Shown: positions 24,817 to 34,861, counted from the first letter of the stretch. The stretch is 64,000 nt of DNA from Chitinivibrionales bacterium (GCA_028278335.1 JANQEN010000275.1:1-64000); one strand, 5' to 3'. Program-made: numbers and translations. The notes: generated by a model from the sequence alone, not told the origin.

Positions 24817-26835
24817 TTACAGTTTAATAAACTTATACTTCGACACAGCGTTATTCATTTTTACGACACAAAAGTAAAAACCAGAACTTAAGTTGTTAGT
24901 CGATAGTGTCATTGTTTGCTTTGCTGCACTGTAGGATTTAATTGTTGCACCAGCACTATTTACAATAGATACTGTTGCACCAGCAGTAAGGTCATTAATA
25001 TAAAGCATGTTTTTCTTTAACATAACCGTAGAAGAGCTTCTGGTTGAAAAGGTGTTATTAAAAACATCAATTGGAGTTCCACCACCACAGGATTCGATAC
25101 CTACATCGGGGCACCCATAAATATTGTGACTACAGGTGTTGTTCCAACAATCCTTTCTTGAGGCTCCCTGGGCTTTCATATAATCTACCGCTTCACCAGC
25201 AGCAAGTTGTTGATCAATGATTCCTTTACAATACCCATAAATTGCACCAGCTTGATACATACTTCCAGCAAAACTTGATTGACCAGGTCTGTAATAAGAA
25301 CTAACGGTGTTTGCTACTGAGGCAATACCATGTTTCTTAAAATAGGTTTGGCTTAGGTTCCCCGAAGTTGTTGGTGATGCATTCAAACAGGCACCCATAA
25401 AGGCAATGGTCGGTTTATCTTTATGCTCTAAATCATCGACACCTCTGGTGTTCATAATACCACTGGAAGAAGTTTTACTTCCATGGGTTGCCCAAGGTAA
25501 GAAACCGGGTTTAAAACTGTTCCAAGCTCTGGTGACTCTTGTTTGTGAGCAGGAACTTTCATCGGGATTACCCTCATTATTGGAATAAATTCGATATACT
25601 TCCCAATTTTTTGGTTTTGCAAACTTATTATAGACTTCATTAAAGAGATCGGAACACATTGAGTTAGAACTCCATCCCTTAGCAGCTAAAACAGCTCTCT
25701 TGCGCCAGCCGATTTCAGATTTCGGTTTGTTCTCATACTCAATGATTTTCTCAATGCATTTGTCAATGGCAGTGTAGTCGCTACTACTATGCACACAGAG
25801 TCTACCAGTACAGACATCTGCCACATGGTCACTTCTTCTCATGAAATTGCTTCCTGAAGAGAGTTCACCAAAATAGAAGTCTGTTGGTGGTTTCTGTCCA
25901 GTATTGACAACTTTCATAGCAACTTTAGAACCACTAGGATTTGGGTTTCCAATAAAGAGTACATGGCTAATACCCATAGTTTTATAGTTATCAACAAGCC
26001 ATTCACGGATGTTATCCGCAGCTCGGCTACCTGTTCCACCACCCCAGTCTGAATCAGTAAAGACTTTTACATCATAACCTTTATTCTTTTTTGACTCAAC
26101 CAGAGCATTAAATTTTGACAATCCATTCTTCACTTCAGAGGTTGTCATAATTGCATAGACTGGTTTATTGGTGAAGGTAAATTCTGCGCTGTACTCTGCT
26201 AAAAATTGATCTGCATTTTCAGCAAGAATACTTATCATTTTCTTGGAATAGGGAGTAATCTTGTAAGCAGCACTCTTTGCCTTGTTATATCCCTTTACCG
26301 ATTCATAATTGACAACCAATTTTCCTGCATCAAGACGCTTCAATGTGTTAGACACAGGGTTATACTTGGCTAAATAGACCATGTACTTCACTATTTTATA
26401 ATTTGCCAAAGCACCAACCAAGGTTGCTTCAACATCAACATAACTACTTGGGAAAAACTTGTCTTGCCCATAGACTGCAACATTTTTTCCATCAACAATC
26501 GTCTTGTTCTCGGGCATTATCACTTTACCATCACAGGTTCTTGCAGGCTCTAATGGTTTAATTGCAACAGGTCCCTGAACAACACTTTCCTGCAACCCCT
26601 CAATTGCCAAAGAGACACTGTTTACATCAGCGTCTGAGGGCAATAAAAAAGTCCCCATTTTAACGGGTAAGTTAGGATCGCCGGTTTCTCCGTACATAGT
26701 TGTACCGGAAAACTCAGTATAACCCCGATATTTTTCAATAGCGAAATCACCCTTTAGATCAGTTGAGATTTCACGATTGTTTGAGTAAATGATGCAAGAA
26801 AAAAGTAAGACCACTAAAAATATACGCTTACTCAC
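24817..26835 (-). CDS. Gingipain-type (C25) cysteine protease, secreted, divergent member
   Basis: A 672-aa exported protease of the C25 family, clearly less similar to the two paralogues nearby. A GTG start lies behind a GGAGGAGGAG site. It has a signal peptide, a C25 propeptide (DPNLPVKMGTFLLPSDADV), and a catalytic domain with GNP.. and PTDFYFGELS blocks. The dyad is His451 in WATHGS and Cys483 in MGACLN, 32 residues apart against 33 in RgpB. A short T9SS-type tail (VSIVNSAGATIKSYSA...SGFYFCVVKM) ends the protein. With the two other C25 genes it makes this 10-kb stretch a locus of secreted proteolysis. Confidence 0.9.
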   Translation of the reverse strand: MSKRIFLVVLLFSCIIYSNNREISTDLKGDFAIEKYRGYTEFSGTTMYGETGDPNLPVKMGTFLLPSDADVNSVSLAIEGLQESVVQGPVAIKPLEPARTCDGKVIMPENKTIVDGKNVAVYGQDKFFPSSYVDVEATLVGALANYKIVKYMVYLAKYNPVSNTLKRLDAGKLVVNYESVKGYNKAKSAAYKITPYSKKMISILAENADQFLAEYSAEFTFTNKPVYAIMTTSEVKNGLSKFNALVESKKNKGYDVKVFTDSDWGGGTGSRAADNIREWLVDNYKTMGISHVLFIGNPNPSGSKVAMKVVNTGQKPPTDFYFGELSSGSNFMRRSDHVADVCTGRLCVHSSSDYTAIDKCIEKIIEYENKPKSEIGWRKRAVLAAKGWSSNSMCSDLFNEVYNKFAKPKNWEVYRIYSNNEGNPDESSCSQTRVTRAWNSFKPGFLPWATHGSKTSSSGIMNTRGVDDLEHKDKPTIAFMGACLNASPTTSGNLSQTYFKKHGIASVANTVSSYYRPGQSSFAGSMYQAGAIYGYCKGIIDQQLAAGEAVDYMKAQGASRKDCWNNTCSHNIYGCPDVGIESCGGGTPIDVFNNTFSTRSSSTVMLKKNMLYINDLTAGATVSIVNSAGATIKSYSAAKQTMTLSTNNLSSGFYFCVVKMNNAVSKYKFIKL

Positions 26836-27223
26836 TAGGCTCCTCCTCCCAGAATATTAATATATAGTTAATTTCTATTAAGTAATATAAGCAAACTTTT
26901 TTGAAATTTCACAAATCATTGCAGCAATGTAAACAAATATTGTGCACCACGCATAAATCAAACTATGTGGCATACACATGATTGTATTTCTCGAATTTAT
27001 ATCGTTAATATATTTTAAACACCGTAAATTGCTAGGTTAATTGAGCCATAATGAATACGATTTACACACAATAGTGCCCAACAAAGCTTAAATAAAATCA
27101 ATATATTAACCATATTCTACGAATGGTTACTATATTTATTGAATATTTATACAATAGTGAACGTTGTTCTATCGATACAAACCACCTTATTTAAAACATA
27201 AAGACAAAGAGCACCTACTAACT
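26836..27223. other. Divergent intergenic region, no gene recognised
   Basis: This AT-rich spacer lies between the leftward protease and the rightward methyltransferase. It should carry both promoters. No clear -35/-10 pair, -24/-12 site, repeat or RNA was recognised. Confidence 0.4.
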
Positions 27224-27988
27224 ATGAAATCACTTGAAGAGAGCGTAGTTGTTGCCTTAGATGGAACAGATCAGGCTATATTTCCCTTTCTACCCCATAT
27301 ACTGCAAGACCTTTGGGAATTTGGCTCAGATCCAAAAATTATTGTAAAGGCTCTACAAAGGAATACAGAGGCCTCATCTGCACTCACTGTTTTAGACCTT
27401 GGATGTGGAAAAGGCGCTGTATCGATTACTATTGCCAAAGAATTTTTTTGCCACTGTTATGGAATTGATGGTGTTACAGAATTTATTAATGATGCTATAG
27501 TTAAATCAAAAGCGCTTGATGTTGAAAACCTATGCCACTTTTCTGTTGGTGACATAAGAAAAATTGATTTACCAAAAAAACATTTTGATGTAATAGTTTT
27601 GGGATCAATTGGTCCGGTTTTTGGCAATTTTTACGAAACCATATCCTGTTTAAAACCGCTACTAAAACCAGAGGGCATATTTATTATCGATGAAACCTAT
27701 ATTGAAGACGGTAACGAATATACTCACCCACAAATCCTCAATAAAAAAACCATTTTACAACAAATTCGGCAAGCAAAGATGAACCTCATTGACGAAATTA
27801 TCATTCCTAATGAGAGCATTAAGCCATCAAACGATTTTATCTATCAGAGAATAAAGCTCCGCTGTGAAGAGCTTATCATTAAAAACCCTGACAAACAGAA
27901 CATATTCAAAAGCTATTTAGAAACCCAAGAAGAGGAAAATGATGTTTTAGAGAACAGGGTAGTATGTTCTACAATGGTGATTCAGTGA
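27224..27988 (+). CDS. Class I SAM-dependent methyltransferase
   Basis: About 254 aa. Rossmann-type methyltransferase motifs are in order: motif I VLDLGCGKGAVS, acidic strand-2 end YGIDGVTEFI, motif II region FSVGDIRKIDLP, motif IV FDVIVLGSIGPVF, and post-motif LLKPEGIFIIDETYIED. The N-terminal SLEESVVVALDGTD...PHILQDLWEFGSDP block belongs to a widespread uncharacterised methyltransferase subfamily, and the ATG at 27224 fits its usual start. The frame is open further upstream to a TTG at 27164, and no strong ribosome-binding site settles the choice. The acceptor substrate is unknown. The gene downstream begins 84 nt later on the same strand but is unrelated in type. Confidence 0.82.
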   Translation: MKSLEESVVVALDGTDQAIFPFLPHILQDLWEFGSDPKIIVKALQRNTEASSALTVLDLGCGKGAVSITIAKEFFCHCYGIDGVTEFINDAIVKSKALDVENLCHFSVGDIRKIDLPKKHFDVIVLGSIGPVFGNFYETISCLKPLLKPEGIFIIDETYIEDGNEYTHPQILNKKTILQQIRQAKMNLIDEIIIPNESIKPSNDFIYQRIKLRCEELIIKNPDKQNIFKSYLETQEEENDVLENRVVCSTMVIQ

Positions 27989-28071
27989 ATATTATAATAA
28001 TGCTCCCATTCAATTAGACAAATACCGTATATTACTATTGGTAAACATCATATCACACTTTGGAATCATCA

Positions 28072-29421
28072 ATGCAACCAAAAGTCACTCATCAAAATAA
28101 AGCTGACCACTCCCCTGCTGCAGATCGATCAAAAAAATCATCGGAGTCCGATACGCTACAATCTCGTGAGGCACCCCTTTTTGCACATCTTGGCTCTCAA
28201 GCACCCTTCTCCTCTTTTGCTAGCCCTAATGGGCCAACCCTTCAAAGACAATCTCTCACAACAGTCAACCAACAAACACATGTAACTAATCAAACTTTTG
28301 CTCATCGTGAACCAGCCCAAAAAACACCATGGGTTCAAAAAATGGTTGAGCCAGAAAACAATGTACATCCTTCAATGAAGATTTCACCGACAAACAACAA
28401 TACTGTACAAAGGCGTATTGATCCCCATCCGGATGTGTCCGGGGATTTTATTATACAACCAAATCCCGGTGTCAATGACCGCGCAGCTTTTATTCGACAA
28501 ATCAGAACTGAGCTGGGTACAAAGGTTATGCGCGCACGTATACCCGCATTGATGGCCAGAGGTGGATTTCAACGCCACGTTGAACACTGTTGGGACTCGA
28601 CTCTCTCTTTGCAGGGACCGCGTTCTCGTCAAATTGTGGTCCGCTTAGATGGCTGGGGGGAACGAGTCAGCAGGTTTCGCCTTATAAGTCCTGCTGTGCA
28701 AATGCCCGAACCAGATGACAACTCTGATGACGCCTCTGAACCGAGCTTGCCTCCATTACAAAGACCGCAGCCACGACCAACACCTCAAGGTCCAGAACCA
28801 GACACTCCCTACCAAGGTTCTCGGGAATTGCTTTTAGCCTTTATCCTAGGCACCAGCCTTTATGATATTCTTGCAGAACCCTTGCATGGTGAGCTGCAAC
28901 AGGGATTTGGCTCATCTCACCCGTGGACTCAACAGATGCGACAGCATCCTCATATGGCAAGTGTTCGACAAAACATTCGCACACGATTGGAAGAGTATTG
29001 TTCACAACAGAGGCAGGAGAATCCTGATGAAACAACCTTTAGTCCCTCTGATCTCAATGGCCAGGATAATTTTAGTTTAAACTCATTGAGTTTCACCGAA
29101 ACAGTACAGTGGCTTGGTGACGATATTCTTAATTGGCTCTCCTGGGGAGAGTTAGGACAGGAGAGCGCCTATCTTTTTGGAAGTTTTAGACTCTATTGGG
29201 CAGCTACAGAATGTACCTGCACCGGTGACAATATACAGGCGACCATTTTGTTCTTTGCCCGGGACTCTTTACACTTGCGAAGTGCTACACGAATTCCCCT
29301 TACTAACATTGGATTGTCCGACGAGCCACTTGGAGAAGGTATGCCACTAAATAATGTTGATATCAATTGGTACTGGCGAGAGAATTGGATCTCAACGAAT
29401 CCTATAGTGATACGTCCTTAA
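28072..29421 (+). CDS. eCIS-effector-like / polymorphic-toxin-like protein, orphan
   Basis: A 449-aa protein with no signal peptide or membrane span. The first ~125 residues are polar low-complexity sequence with scattered LQRQ and VQRR motifs and an APLFAHLGSQAPFSSF block. Such N-termini are seen on proteins encoded with extracellular contractile injection systems. A small domain follows (RAAFIRQIRTELGTKVMRARIP), then a proline-rich linker (~225-250). The C-terminal ~180 residues contain GSFRLYWAATECTCTGDNIQATILFFARDS..RSATRIP, a pattern recalled from C-terminal domains of polymorphic toxins but not assigned to a known activity. The ATG at 28072 has GGA at 9 nt. No eCIS structural gene, immunity gene or DUF4157 protein lies nearby. 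Function is inferred only weakly. Confidence 0.55.
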   Translation: MQPKVTHQNKADHSPAADRSKKSSESDTLQSREAPLFAHLGSQAPFSSFASPNGPTLQRQSLTTVNQQTHVTNQTFAHREPAQKTPWVQKMVEPENNVHPSMKISPTNNNTVQRRIDPHPDVSGDFIIQPNPGVNDRAAFIRQIRTELGTKVMRARIPALMARGGFQRHVEHCWDSTLSLQGPRSRQIVVRLDGWGERVSRFRLISPAVQMPEPDDNSDDASEPSLPPLQRPQPRPTPQGPEPDTPYQGSRELLLAFILGTSLYDILAEPLHGELQQGFGSSHPWTQQMRQHPHMASVRQNIRTRLEEYCSQQRQENPDETTFSPSDLNGQDNFSLNSLSFTETVQWLGDDILNWLSWGELGQESAYLFGSFRLYWAATECTCTGDNIQATILFFARDSLHLRSATRIPLTNIGLSDEPLGEGMPLNNVDINWYWRENWISTNPIVIRP

Positions 29422-29550
29422 ATTAAAGATTTTACTGGGGAAAGAAAAAATCATATCTATGGTATAATTTATTTAATTTATAGAGTATAGAGACTTCGGG
29501 AAAACAAGATTCTGGGAATAGTATCACATTTAGTTTTAGAGGAAGAGCAG

Positions 29551-31164
29551 ATGAATTCCAAACCATTTTTCTTCATTTTCATTGTCCTCTTTTCATTATC
29601 TACTTTTGGATCCATGAGTGATACTGCTGTCATCCAGGAAATACTGGATATTAATGGTTATAGTGGTCAGCCACTAAATAAAATTGCAACCTTTAACGAT
29701 TTCGGAAGAGTAGTAATATTTAACCCCAATGTATCTATAACTACTATCCCCCCTTCTATACAAAACTTGACCGAACTTACCTATTTTACTTTACGGAGTA
29801 GCAACATAGAACTCATCCCTTCTGAAATTTCCTATTGTACAAAAATATTGGGTGTCAACCTATATTACAACAAGCTTCTTACTACTATTCCCCCTGGAAT
29901 TTTTACCGATAGTCTTATAGAACTCCATATTAACGATTGCCCTAAATTAGAAGAGATACCCAAGGGGATTGGCCAAAGCAAACAGTTGTTGAAAGTGACT
30001 ATTGCAAGAACTGGCATCAAAACACTCCCCGAAGAGATTGTCTCCTGTACCAAGGTTAATTCCTATGAATTTAAATTGAATAACAATTTAGTCTCTCTTC
30101 CAGGTGGGCTTTTTAATACAGAACTTCTGCAAATTTTAATTCAAGATTGCCCTAAAATCAACAAACTCCCTTCAGAAATAGGCAATGCAAAGCAATTAAA
30201 TTATATATCCCTCCGAAAGACCAGCATTGAACAATTTCCCGAGGAGATCAAAGAGTGTCCCAATTTAAGTCATATTTATCTTTTCGAAAATAGGAGACTC
30301 AAAGCAATCCCTTCACAAATATTTACCCCCTCTTTGAAGGAATTAACTGTTTATACCAGCTTAGAAATTGAGACAATCCCAGAGGAGATTGGAAATTGTA
30401 TAAACCTCGAAAAACTGATGATAGGTGGCACCAACATTAAAAGCATTCCAGGCTTAATTAGTTCCTGTATAAACTTACACACTTTAACTCTTTCCAATTC
30501 ACAAATCAGTAAACTTCCTGATGAGATTAAACAGTGTCAAAGCATAAAGAGTATTCAGTTGGACGGAAATGATTTTGAAGAAATTCCTTTTATTCTCAAG
30601 GAAATTTCTGGATTACACAAGATAAACATGACCCACAATAAAATCACCCAAATCCCACACTTCCTTAGTAGTCTGACTAGTTTAACAAGCCTCTATCTTG
30701 CTAATAATCATATCACTACCATTGCACCGTCAATTATTGAATCAAGAATCCTTCGGTCAACTCTCATGGGGCCTGATGGAAATTGGTACCACTATTTCTC
30801 CATTGATTCAAATAGGATCGATACGAATACACTCTCAAAAGAAATGCTCAAATGGATAGATAGACGTGCAGATAAACGATGGAGACGGACACAATTCCCT
30901 AGTACACCAATAATAATCCCATCCAACACCAATACCCCCTCATTTGTTTTTCAAAACAACACAATTTCCCTTGGCAACACCCTGAAGGGCACGATCCTCT
31001 TTGAGATTATCAATGCAAAGGGGCAGCAGGCATACTCGTATACTTCACAATACAATGAACAGCCCTTTGTCTTACTAAAACAGAAGATCAGTGCTGGTAA
31101 TTATGTTCTTAGAGCTTCTTCGAAGAAAAGGTCTATTGTAAAGAAGATTATAATTTGTAAATAA
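29551..31164 (+). CDS. Secreted leucine-rich-repeat protein with sorting tail
   Basis: A 537-aa exported protein. After the signal peptide (FFFIFIVLFSLSTFG) there are about thirteen leucine-rich repeats of ~22-23 residues between residues 55 and 385, with the consensus LPxEIxxCxxLxxLxLxxxxIxxI. The regularly placed cysteine (EIxxC, EIGNC, EIKEC, EIKQC) is unusual. A helical cap and a T9SS-type tail (GTILFEIINAKGQQAYSY...GNYVLRASSKKRSIVKKIIICK) end it. LRR proteins bind other proteins; in a surface setting adhesion or substrate recognition is plausible but unproved. AGAGGAAG precedes the ATG. Confidence 0.88.
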   Translation: MNSKPFFFIFIVLFSLSTFGSMSDTAVIQEILDINGYSGQPLNKIATFNDFGRVVIFNPNVSITTIPPSIQNLTELTYFTLRSSNIELIPSEISYCTKILGVNLYYNKLLTTIPPGIFTDSLIELHINDCPKLEEIPKGIGQSKQLLKVTIARTGIKTLPEEIVSCTKVNSYEFKLNNNLVSLPGGLFNTELLQILIQDCPKINKLPSEIGNAKQLNYISLRKTSIEQFPEEIKECPNLSHIYLFENRRLKAIPSQIFTPSLKELTVYTSLEIETIPEEIGNCINLEKLMIGGTNIKSIPGLISSCINLHTLTLSNSQISKLPDEIKQCQSIKSIQLDGNDFEEIPFILKEISGLHKINMTHNKITQIPHFLSSLTSLTSLYLANNHITTIAPSIIESRILRSTLMGPDGNWYHYFSIDSNRIDTNTLSKEMLKWIDRRADKRWRRTQFPSTPIIIPSNTNTPSFVFQNNTISLGNTLKGTILFEIINAKGQQAYSYTSQYNEQPFVLLKQKISAGNYVLRASSKKRSIVKKIIICK

Positions 31165-31255
31165 TTAACAATCTCTCATTCTTTCTACAATCCAAATAAT
31201 ATTTTGAGTTACCGTACTCATTGTTTTTGTCCTTAACTTATCAGGATATGGCGCC

Positions 31256-32233
31256 ATGCAAGCAATAATCCAAACCAATTATGGGCCTCCGGATGTACTC
31301 GTAGTAAAAGAGGTGGACAAACCAACACCCAAAGACACCGAGATCTTGGTAAAGGTCTATACCACAACAGCGAATCGCACTGACTGTGCAATGCTTCGGG
31401 CAAAGCCGGTGATTATGAGACTCTTCACTGGTTTATTTGGTCCCAAAAAGCCAAGCTTGGGAACTGATTTTGCTGGTATTGTTGAATCGATTGGTGAAAA
31501 GGTAACCAAATTCAAACCCGGTGACCGAGTCTTTGGTTTTGATGATAATGGGATATGTTCCCATGCCCAGTATTTCGTGACCAAAGAGACCAATGCCATT
31601 GAAATGGTACCGGAAGATAGTAGCTTTGAGGAGTGTGTTGCTTTGGCAGAGGGAGTTCACTATGCAGTCAACTTTCTTAACAAAGTAACGCTAAAGAAAG
31701 GCGATTCTGTTTTAGTGAATGGAGCAACCGGTGCGATTGGCAATGCAACACTGCAGTTGGCTGTTTATTATGGGGCAACCGTTACTGCAGTATGCCGCGG
31801 GGAACATGCTGATTTGGTCAAGTCTTTAGGTGCTTCATCAATTATTGATTATACTCAGGAAGAATTCTCCAAGACTAAGGAGAAGTTCCACTGTATCTTT
31901 GATGCTGTTGGTAAGTCCACCTTTAGTAAATGTAAACCCTTACTCCACTCTGGTGGTGTATATAGCTCATCGGAGCTTGGGCCCTATGCACAGAATCCCT
32001 TTTTAGCGCTTTTTTCACTATTTATAGGCAATAAAAAAGTAACATTCCCCTTCCCCTATGACCGACCTACCAGCATGCAGTTGGTCAAAAAGCTTTTACA
32101 AACGAGTAAAATAAAACCAGTAATTGACAAAACCTACCCTATGGAGCAAATCCAAGAGGCTTTTACCTATGTAGAAACTGGGCAAAAGGTTGGAGCTGTT
32201 CTTATATCCTTCAATCAGAATAAAATGGCTTGA
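31256..32233 (+). CDS. Medium-chain NAD(P)-dependent reductase (quinone oxidoreductase-like)
   Basis: A 325-aa cytoplasmic MDR-superfamily enzyme. The N-terminal GroES-like domain reads YGPPDVLVVKEVDKPTPKDTEILVKV, GTDFAGIVESIGEKVTKFKPGDRVFGF. The nucleotide-binding domain has VLVNGATGAIGNATLQLAVYYGATVTAV. The structural-zinc cysteines of alcohol dehydrogenases are absent, which fits the zinc-free quinone oxidoreductase/enoyl reductase branch. NADPH is likely (a basic residue, CRG, follows strand 2). The substrate is probably a quinone or an alpha,beta-unsaturated carbonyl. The gene appears monocistronic, with AGGA 10 nt before the ATG. Confidence 0.88.
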   Translation: MQAIIQTNYGPPDVLVVKEVDKPTPKDTEILVKVYTTTANRTDCAMLRAKPVIMRLFTGLFGPKKPSLGTDFAGIVESIGEKVTKFKPGDRVFGFDDNGICSHAQYFVTKETNAIEMVPEDSSFEECVALAEGVHYAVNFLNKVTLKKGDSVLVNGATGAIGNATLQLAVYYGATVTAVCRGEHADLVKSLGASSIIDYTQEEFSKTKEKFHCIFDAVGKSTFSKCKPLLHSGGVYSSSELGPYAQNPFLALFSLFIGNKKVTFPFPYDRPTSMQLVKKLLQTSKIKPVIDKTYPMEQIQEAFTYVETGQKVGAVLISFNQNKMA

Positions 32234-32338
32234 TTAGACCTATCCAACACTCGAAATGGTGGTTTAGAACAATAATCAACCTCTTTGTTTCTAATTTTAA
32301 GCCAACCACACCCTCAAATAAATATTAGTTATATTTCC

Positions 32339-34489
32339 TTAATTTTTATTCTTAACCAACCGTATATAAAAGCCATTACTATGGTTTGCATTAGGTAATG
32401 CACCCAAATAAAAACCATCGTATGCTAATCTACGCCCATCTGCAGTTGATTCACCTGTCCAAGTACTGGTCCACCACATACACTGAATAGACTGATCGAT
32501 GAAATCACCTTCGCCACCCGAACGATATCCACCAGGTAAACCAGAGAAGTGGGAAGAGTTATTTGCTAATGTATCATGACCAATATTACCTGGATTCTTA
32601 TTAATTTTCCAGCCATACTTAGTTGCCATTGATTTGCCAACCCTATCAGATATTGTCGTTCCATCCCAATTATAACCATTGGTAATCAGAAAATTTCTTA
32701 ATTCTAAGTATTCAAGATATGATGGAACGTGCCAGCCCTCTGGCGCTAATTTCTTAGTATCTACAGTATACCAGTTATACATTATTCCATATTTTTCTCT
32801 GTTGTTTTCATCGTTATCATAATAGCAATATGCACTGGACGTTAAACCAATCCATTTGATTTTCTCTTCAACATGAGGAATAGATGCCCCATCATTGAAT
32901 TTTGTTGTGCGTAGATTCTCGATTGTCCACTCTTGTTCTCCGATTAAAATTGTATTGTATGTATTTCCATCAATATCAGCAACCTTCCCCATCACAGCAA
33001 CATGAGTAGAGTCAACAGCAATATTACCATCTTCATCAGTTACTTTTAGCAAAATTGGAAAATTTTTAGGACCTATGGAGGGAGCAATTTGAGCAATATT
33101 GCTGTCCGGTGTGGTTTCAATAAATGTTCCAGTATTACCAACATCCCACTCCCATTTTACTATTTTGCCAAAAACTTCAGTTGCATTGCCATACAATCGA
33201 ATTGTGTCATTTGCGGATAACAAAGGAGTAGTAGTCGAAGCTTTAGCAATTGGAATATCAGCAACAATAGATATTTTCATTGTATCAACCCAGATACTAC
33301 CGCCGTCATCTTTTGAAATTGTAAATATGGGATATTCCCCTATATCTTCCCAAGAATATATCAATGTGTCTGAATTAAAGCTGCTCAGTGAATCGAAGTT
33401 TGTAATTTGTTTAATAGAATCAATGTGCTCTACAGCCCAAGAAACATCGGAAATTCTTCGTCTTTTATTTTTTAATAGCAATGCAATCTGAATAGAGTCA
33501 TTGACCGATCCAGAATTTACTAGACGACCGGTTCTTATATGCTTTGTTGAAAATGAAAAAGTTGTTTTCACTTTTTCAGGAGAAATCGCTTTAACATCCT
33601 CAAACTTATAGGTTCTTCCATTAACCTGTGAATTGTTTCTTATTGCTATTCTATATTTAAATCGATAATCCTGTGGATCTATTGTCGATGAGTTATAAAT
33701 TGTATCTCTATAAATAGTATCAACTGTGTTGTCTATTGGGTTAGGTGAGAGATTAACTGAATCATAATGATCTCGATATATAAGGAAATCCTGAAAATCA
33801 TTATATGATGCATTGTTCCAAGATAGGGTTACAATCCCATGAAGGGTATCATATAATGCTGAAATTCCGGTAACAATTGGTATACCAGCATATATAAGCC
33901 ATAGAGTATCAAGAATAGTATCATTAACATTGCTTTTGGCAGATACAGAAAAGTAGGTGGGGGTATACTCGGGGAGAGTTGTAACTAATCTTAATGTATA
34001 TTCTCCGTGTGCCATCGTATGCAGGGTAAATTTTCCTTTTTCATTAACATTGCTATAAATATGTGTCCCTAAGGCTTGAACTGTTACAGTTTGTACTGGA
34101 TCTCCAGGCTGTAAGCCGACGATCCCTGTAATTGAACCAGGCTTTCCTAAAGTATCATCCTTGACAAAGTGGTTAGTTGGTGCAATATATACCGAGTCCT
34201 GCATTGCCACAAGTGAGTCATCAAGCTTAGCCCATATATTGTAATTACCACTTTGTGATACAATTCCATTAAGAAAATAAATTCCACTATTATCCGTTAT
34301 AGTTTGATGAACGAATTGTCTACTTGTATCGCCAACAACATAAAATTGAATTATCGCTCCTACAGCAGGTTTCCCATCAGGCTTAAACAATGAAATACCA
34401 GAAGATGTTTCATCATTTGTTCCACCCATTTCATCAGAGCAACAAAAAAAGGTTATGGCAATAATTAAACATAGTAATCTCTTTTTCAT
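32339..34489 (-). CDS. FISUMP-domain lipoprotein
   Basis: A 716-aa lipoprotein (lipobox IAITFFCC; AAGGAG site before the ATG). Domains in order: a carboxypeptidase-regulatory-like segment (SLFKPDGKPAVGAIIQFYV), a second such domain (GSITGIVGLQPGDPVQTVTVQALG), a fibronectin-type region, a PKD-like region (WEWDVGNTG), and the C-terminal ~210-residue Fibrobacter-succinogenes-major domain. The last opens VADIDGNTYNTILIGEQEW, then YGIMYNWYTVDTKKLAPEGWHVPS, and ends with SGLPGGYRSGGEG and WWTSTWTGE. FISUMP domains are numerous in Fibrobacterota and Bacteroidota surface proteins; their role is unestablished, and a C-type-lectin-like fold has been suggested for related domains. The gene stands alone. 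Confidence 0.9.
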   Translation of the reverse strand: MKKRLLCLIIAITFFCCSDEMGGTNDETSSGISLFKPDGKPAVGAIIQFYVVGDTSRQFVHQTITDNSGIYFLNGIVSQSGNYNIWAKLDDSLVAMQDSVYIAPTNHFVKDDTLGKPGSITGIVGLQPGDPVQTVTVQALGTHIYSNVNEKGKFTLHTMAHGEYTLRLVTTLPEYTPTYFSVSAKSNVNDTILDTLWLIYAGIPIVTGISALYDTLHGIVTLSWNNASYNDFQDFLIYRDHYDSVNLSPNPIDNTVDTIYRDTIYNSSTIDPQDYRFKYRIAIRNNSQVNGRTYKFEDVKAISPEKVKTTFSFSTKHIRTGRLVNSGSVNDSIQIALLLKNKRRRISDVSWAVEHIDSIKQITNFDSLSSFNSDTLIYSWEDIGEYPIFTISKDDGGSIWVDTMKISIVADIPIAKASTTTPLLSANDTIRLYGNATEVFGKIVKWEWDVGNTGTFIETTPDSNIAQIAPSIGPKNFPILLKVTDEDGNIAVDSTHVAVMGKVADIDGNTYNTILIGEQEWTIENLRTTKFNDGASIPHVEEKIKWIGLTSSAYCYYDNDENNREKYGIMYNWYTVDTKKLAPEGWHVPSYLEYLELRNFLITNGYNWDGTTISDRVGKSMATKYGWKINKNPGNIGHDTLANNSSHFSGLPGGYRSGGEGDFIDQSIQCMWWTSTWTGESTADGRRLAYDGFYLGALPNANHSNGFYIRLVKNKN

Positions 34490-34861
34490 GATGTATCTCC
34501 TTAAAATGGATTATAGAATCAATTCATTTTCCATTTGAAAGATTCTATGCCTTTATCTTCAATTTTGCGCATATGAGTCCCAATTTCCAGCAAAAATTGC
34601 GAGATCTTTTTCTTACTGAATTCAAACCCTTCATTGGTGCATTCATAGTGTTTGTCAATATTAACTTTCTCTATCTTAATATAATTAGTATACATCTTTT
34701 GAAGGTTGAATCGTGTACATATTATGTAGTACAAATTATAAGAATTAAAATAATCAATCCATAATTTTCTATTGGGTGTGTATTTGTTGAATTAGTTCAA
34801 TTCGCTCTTACCTACTCCATTAGAAAAAAATATAACCTATATCTAAACTGTGCAATATCAA
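34490..34861. other. AT-rich spacer with a doubtful small ORF
   Basis: An open frame on the minus strand (34519-34734, 71 codons, inner ATG at 34695) encodes a lysine-rich helical peptide, IEKVNIDKHYECTNEGFEF and following. It sits 29 nt upstream of the FISUMP lipoprotein gene, where a TIGR02147-type gene is often found, and could be a decayed remnant. No ribosome-binding site is convincing, so it is not called as a gene. Confidence 0.3.

Noticed and set aside
34519-34734. 71-codon ORF upstream of the FISUMP lipoprotein
   Set aside because: No ribosome-binding site or recognised family; kept only as a note in the spacer entry because it could be a remnant of a TIGR02147-type gene.
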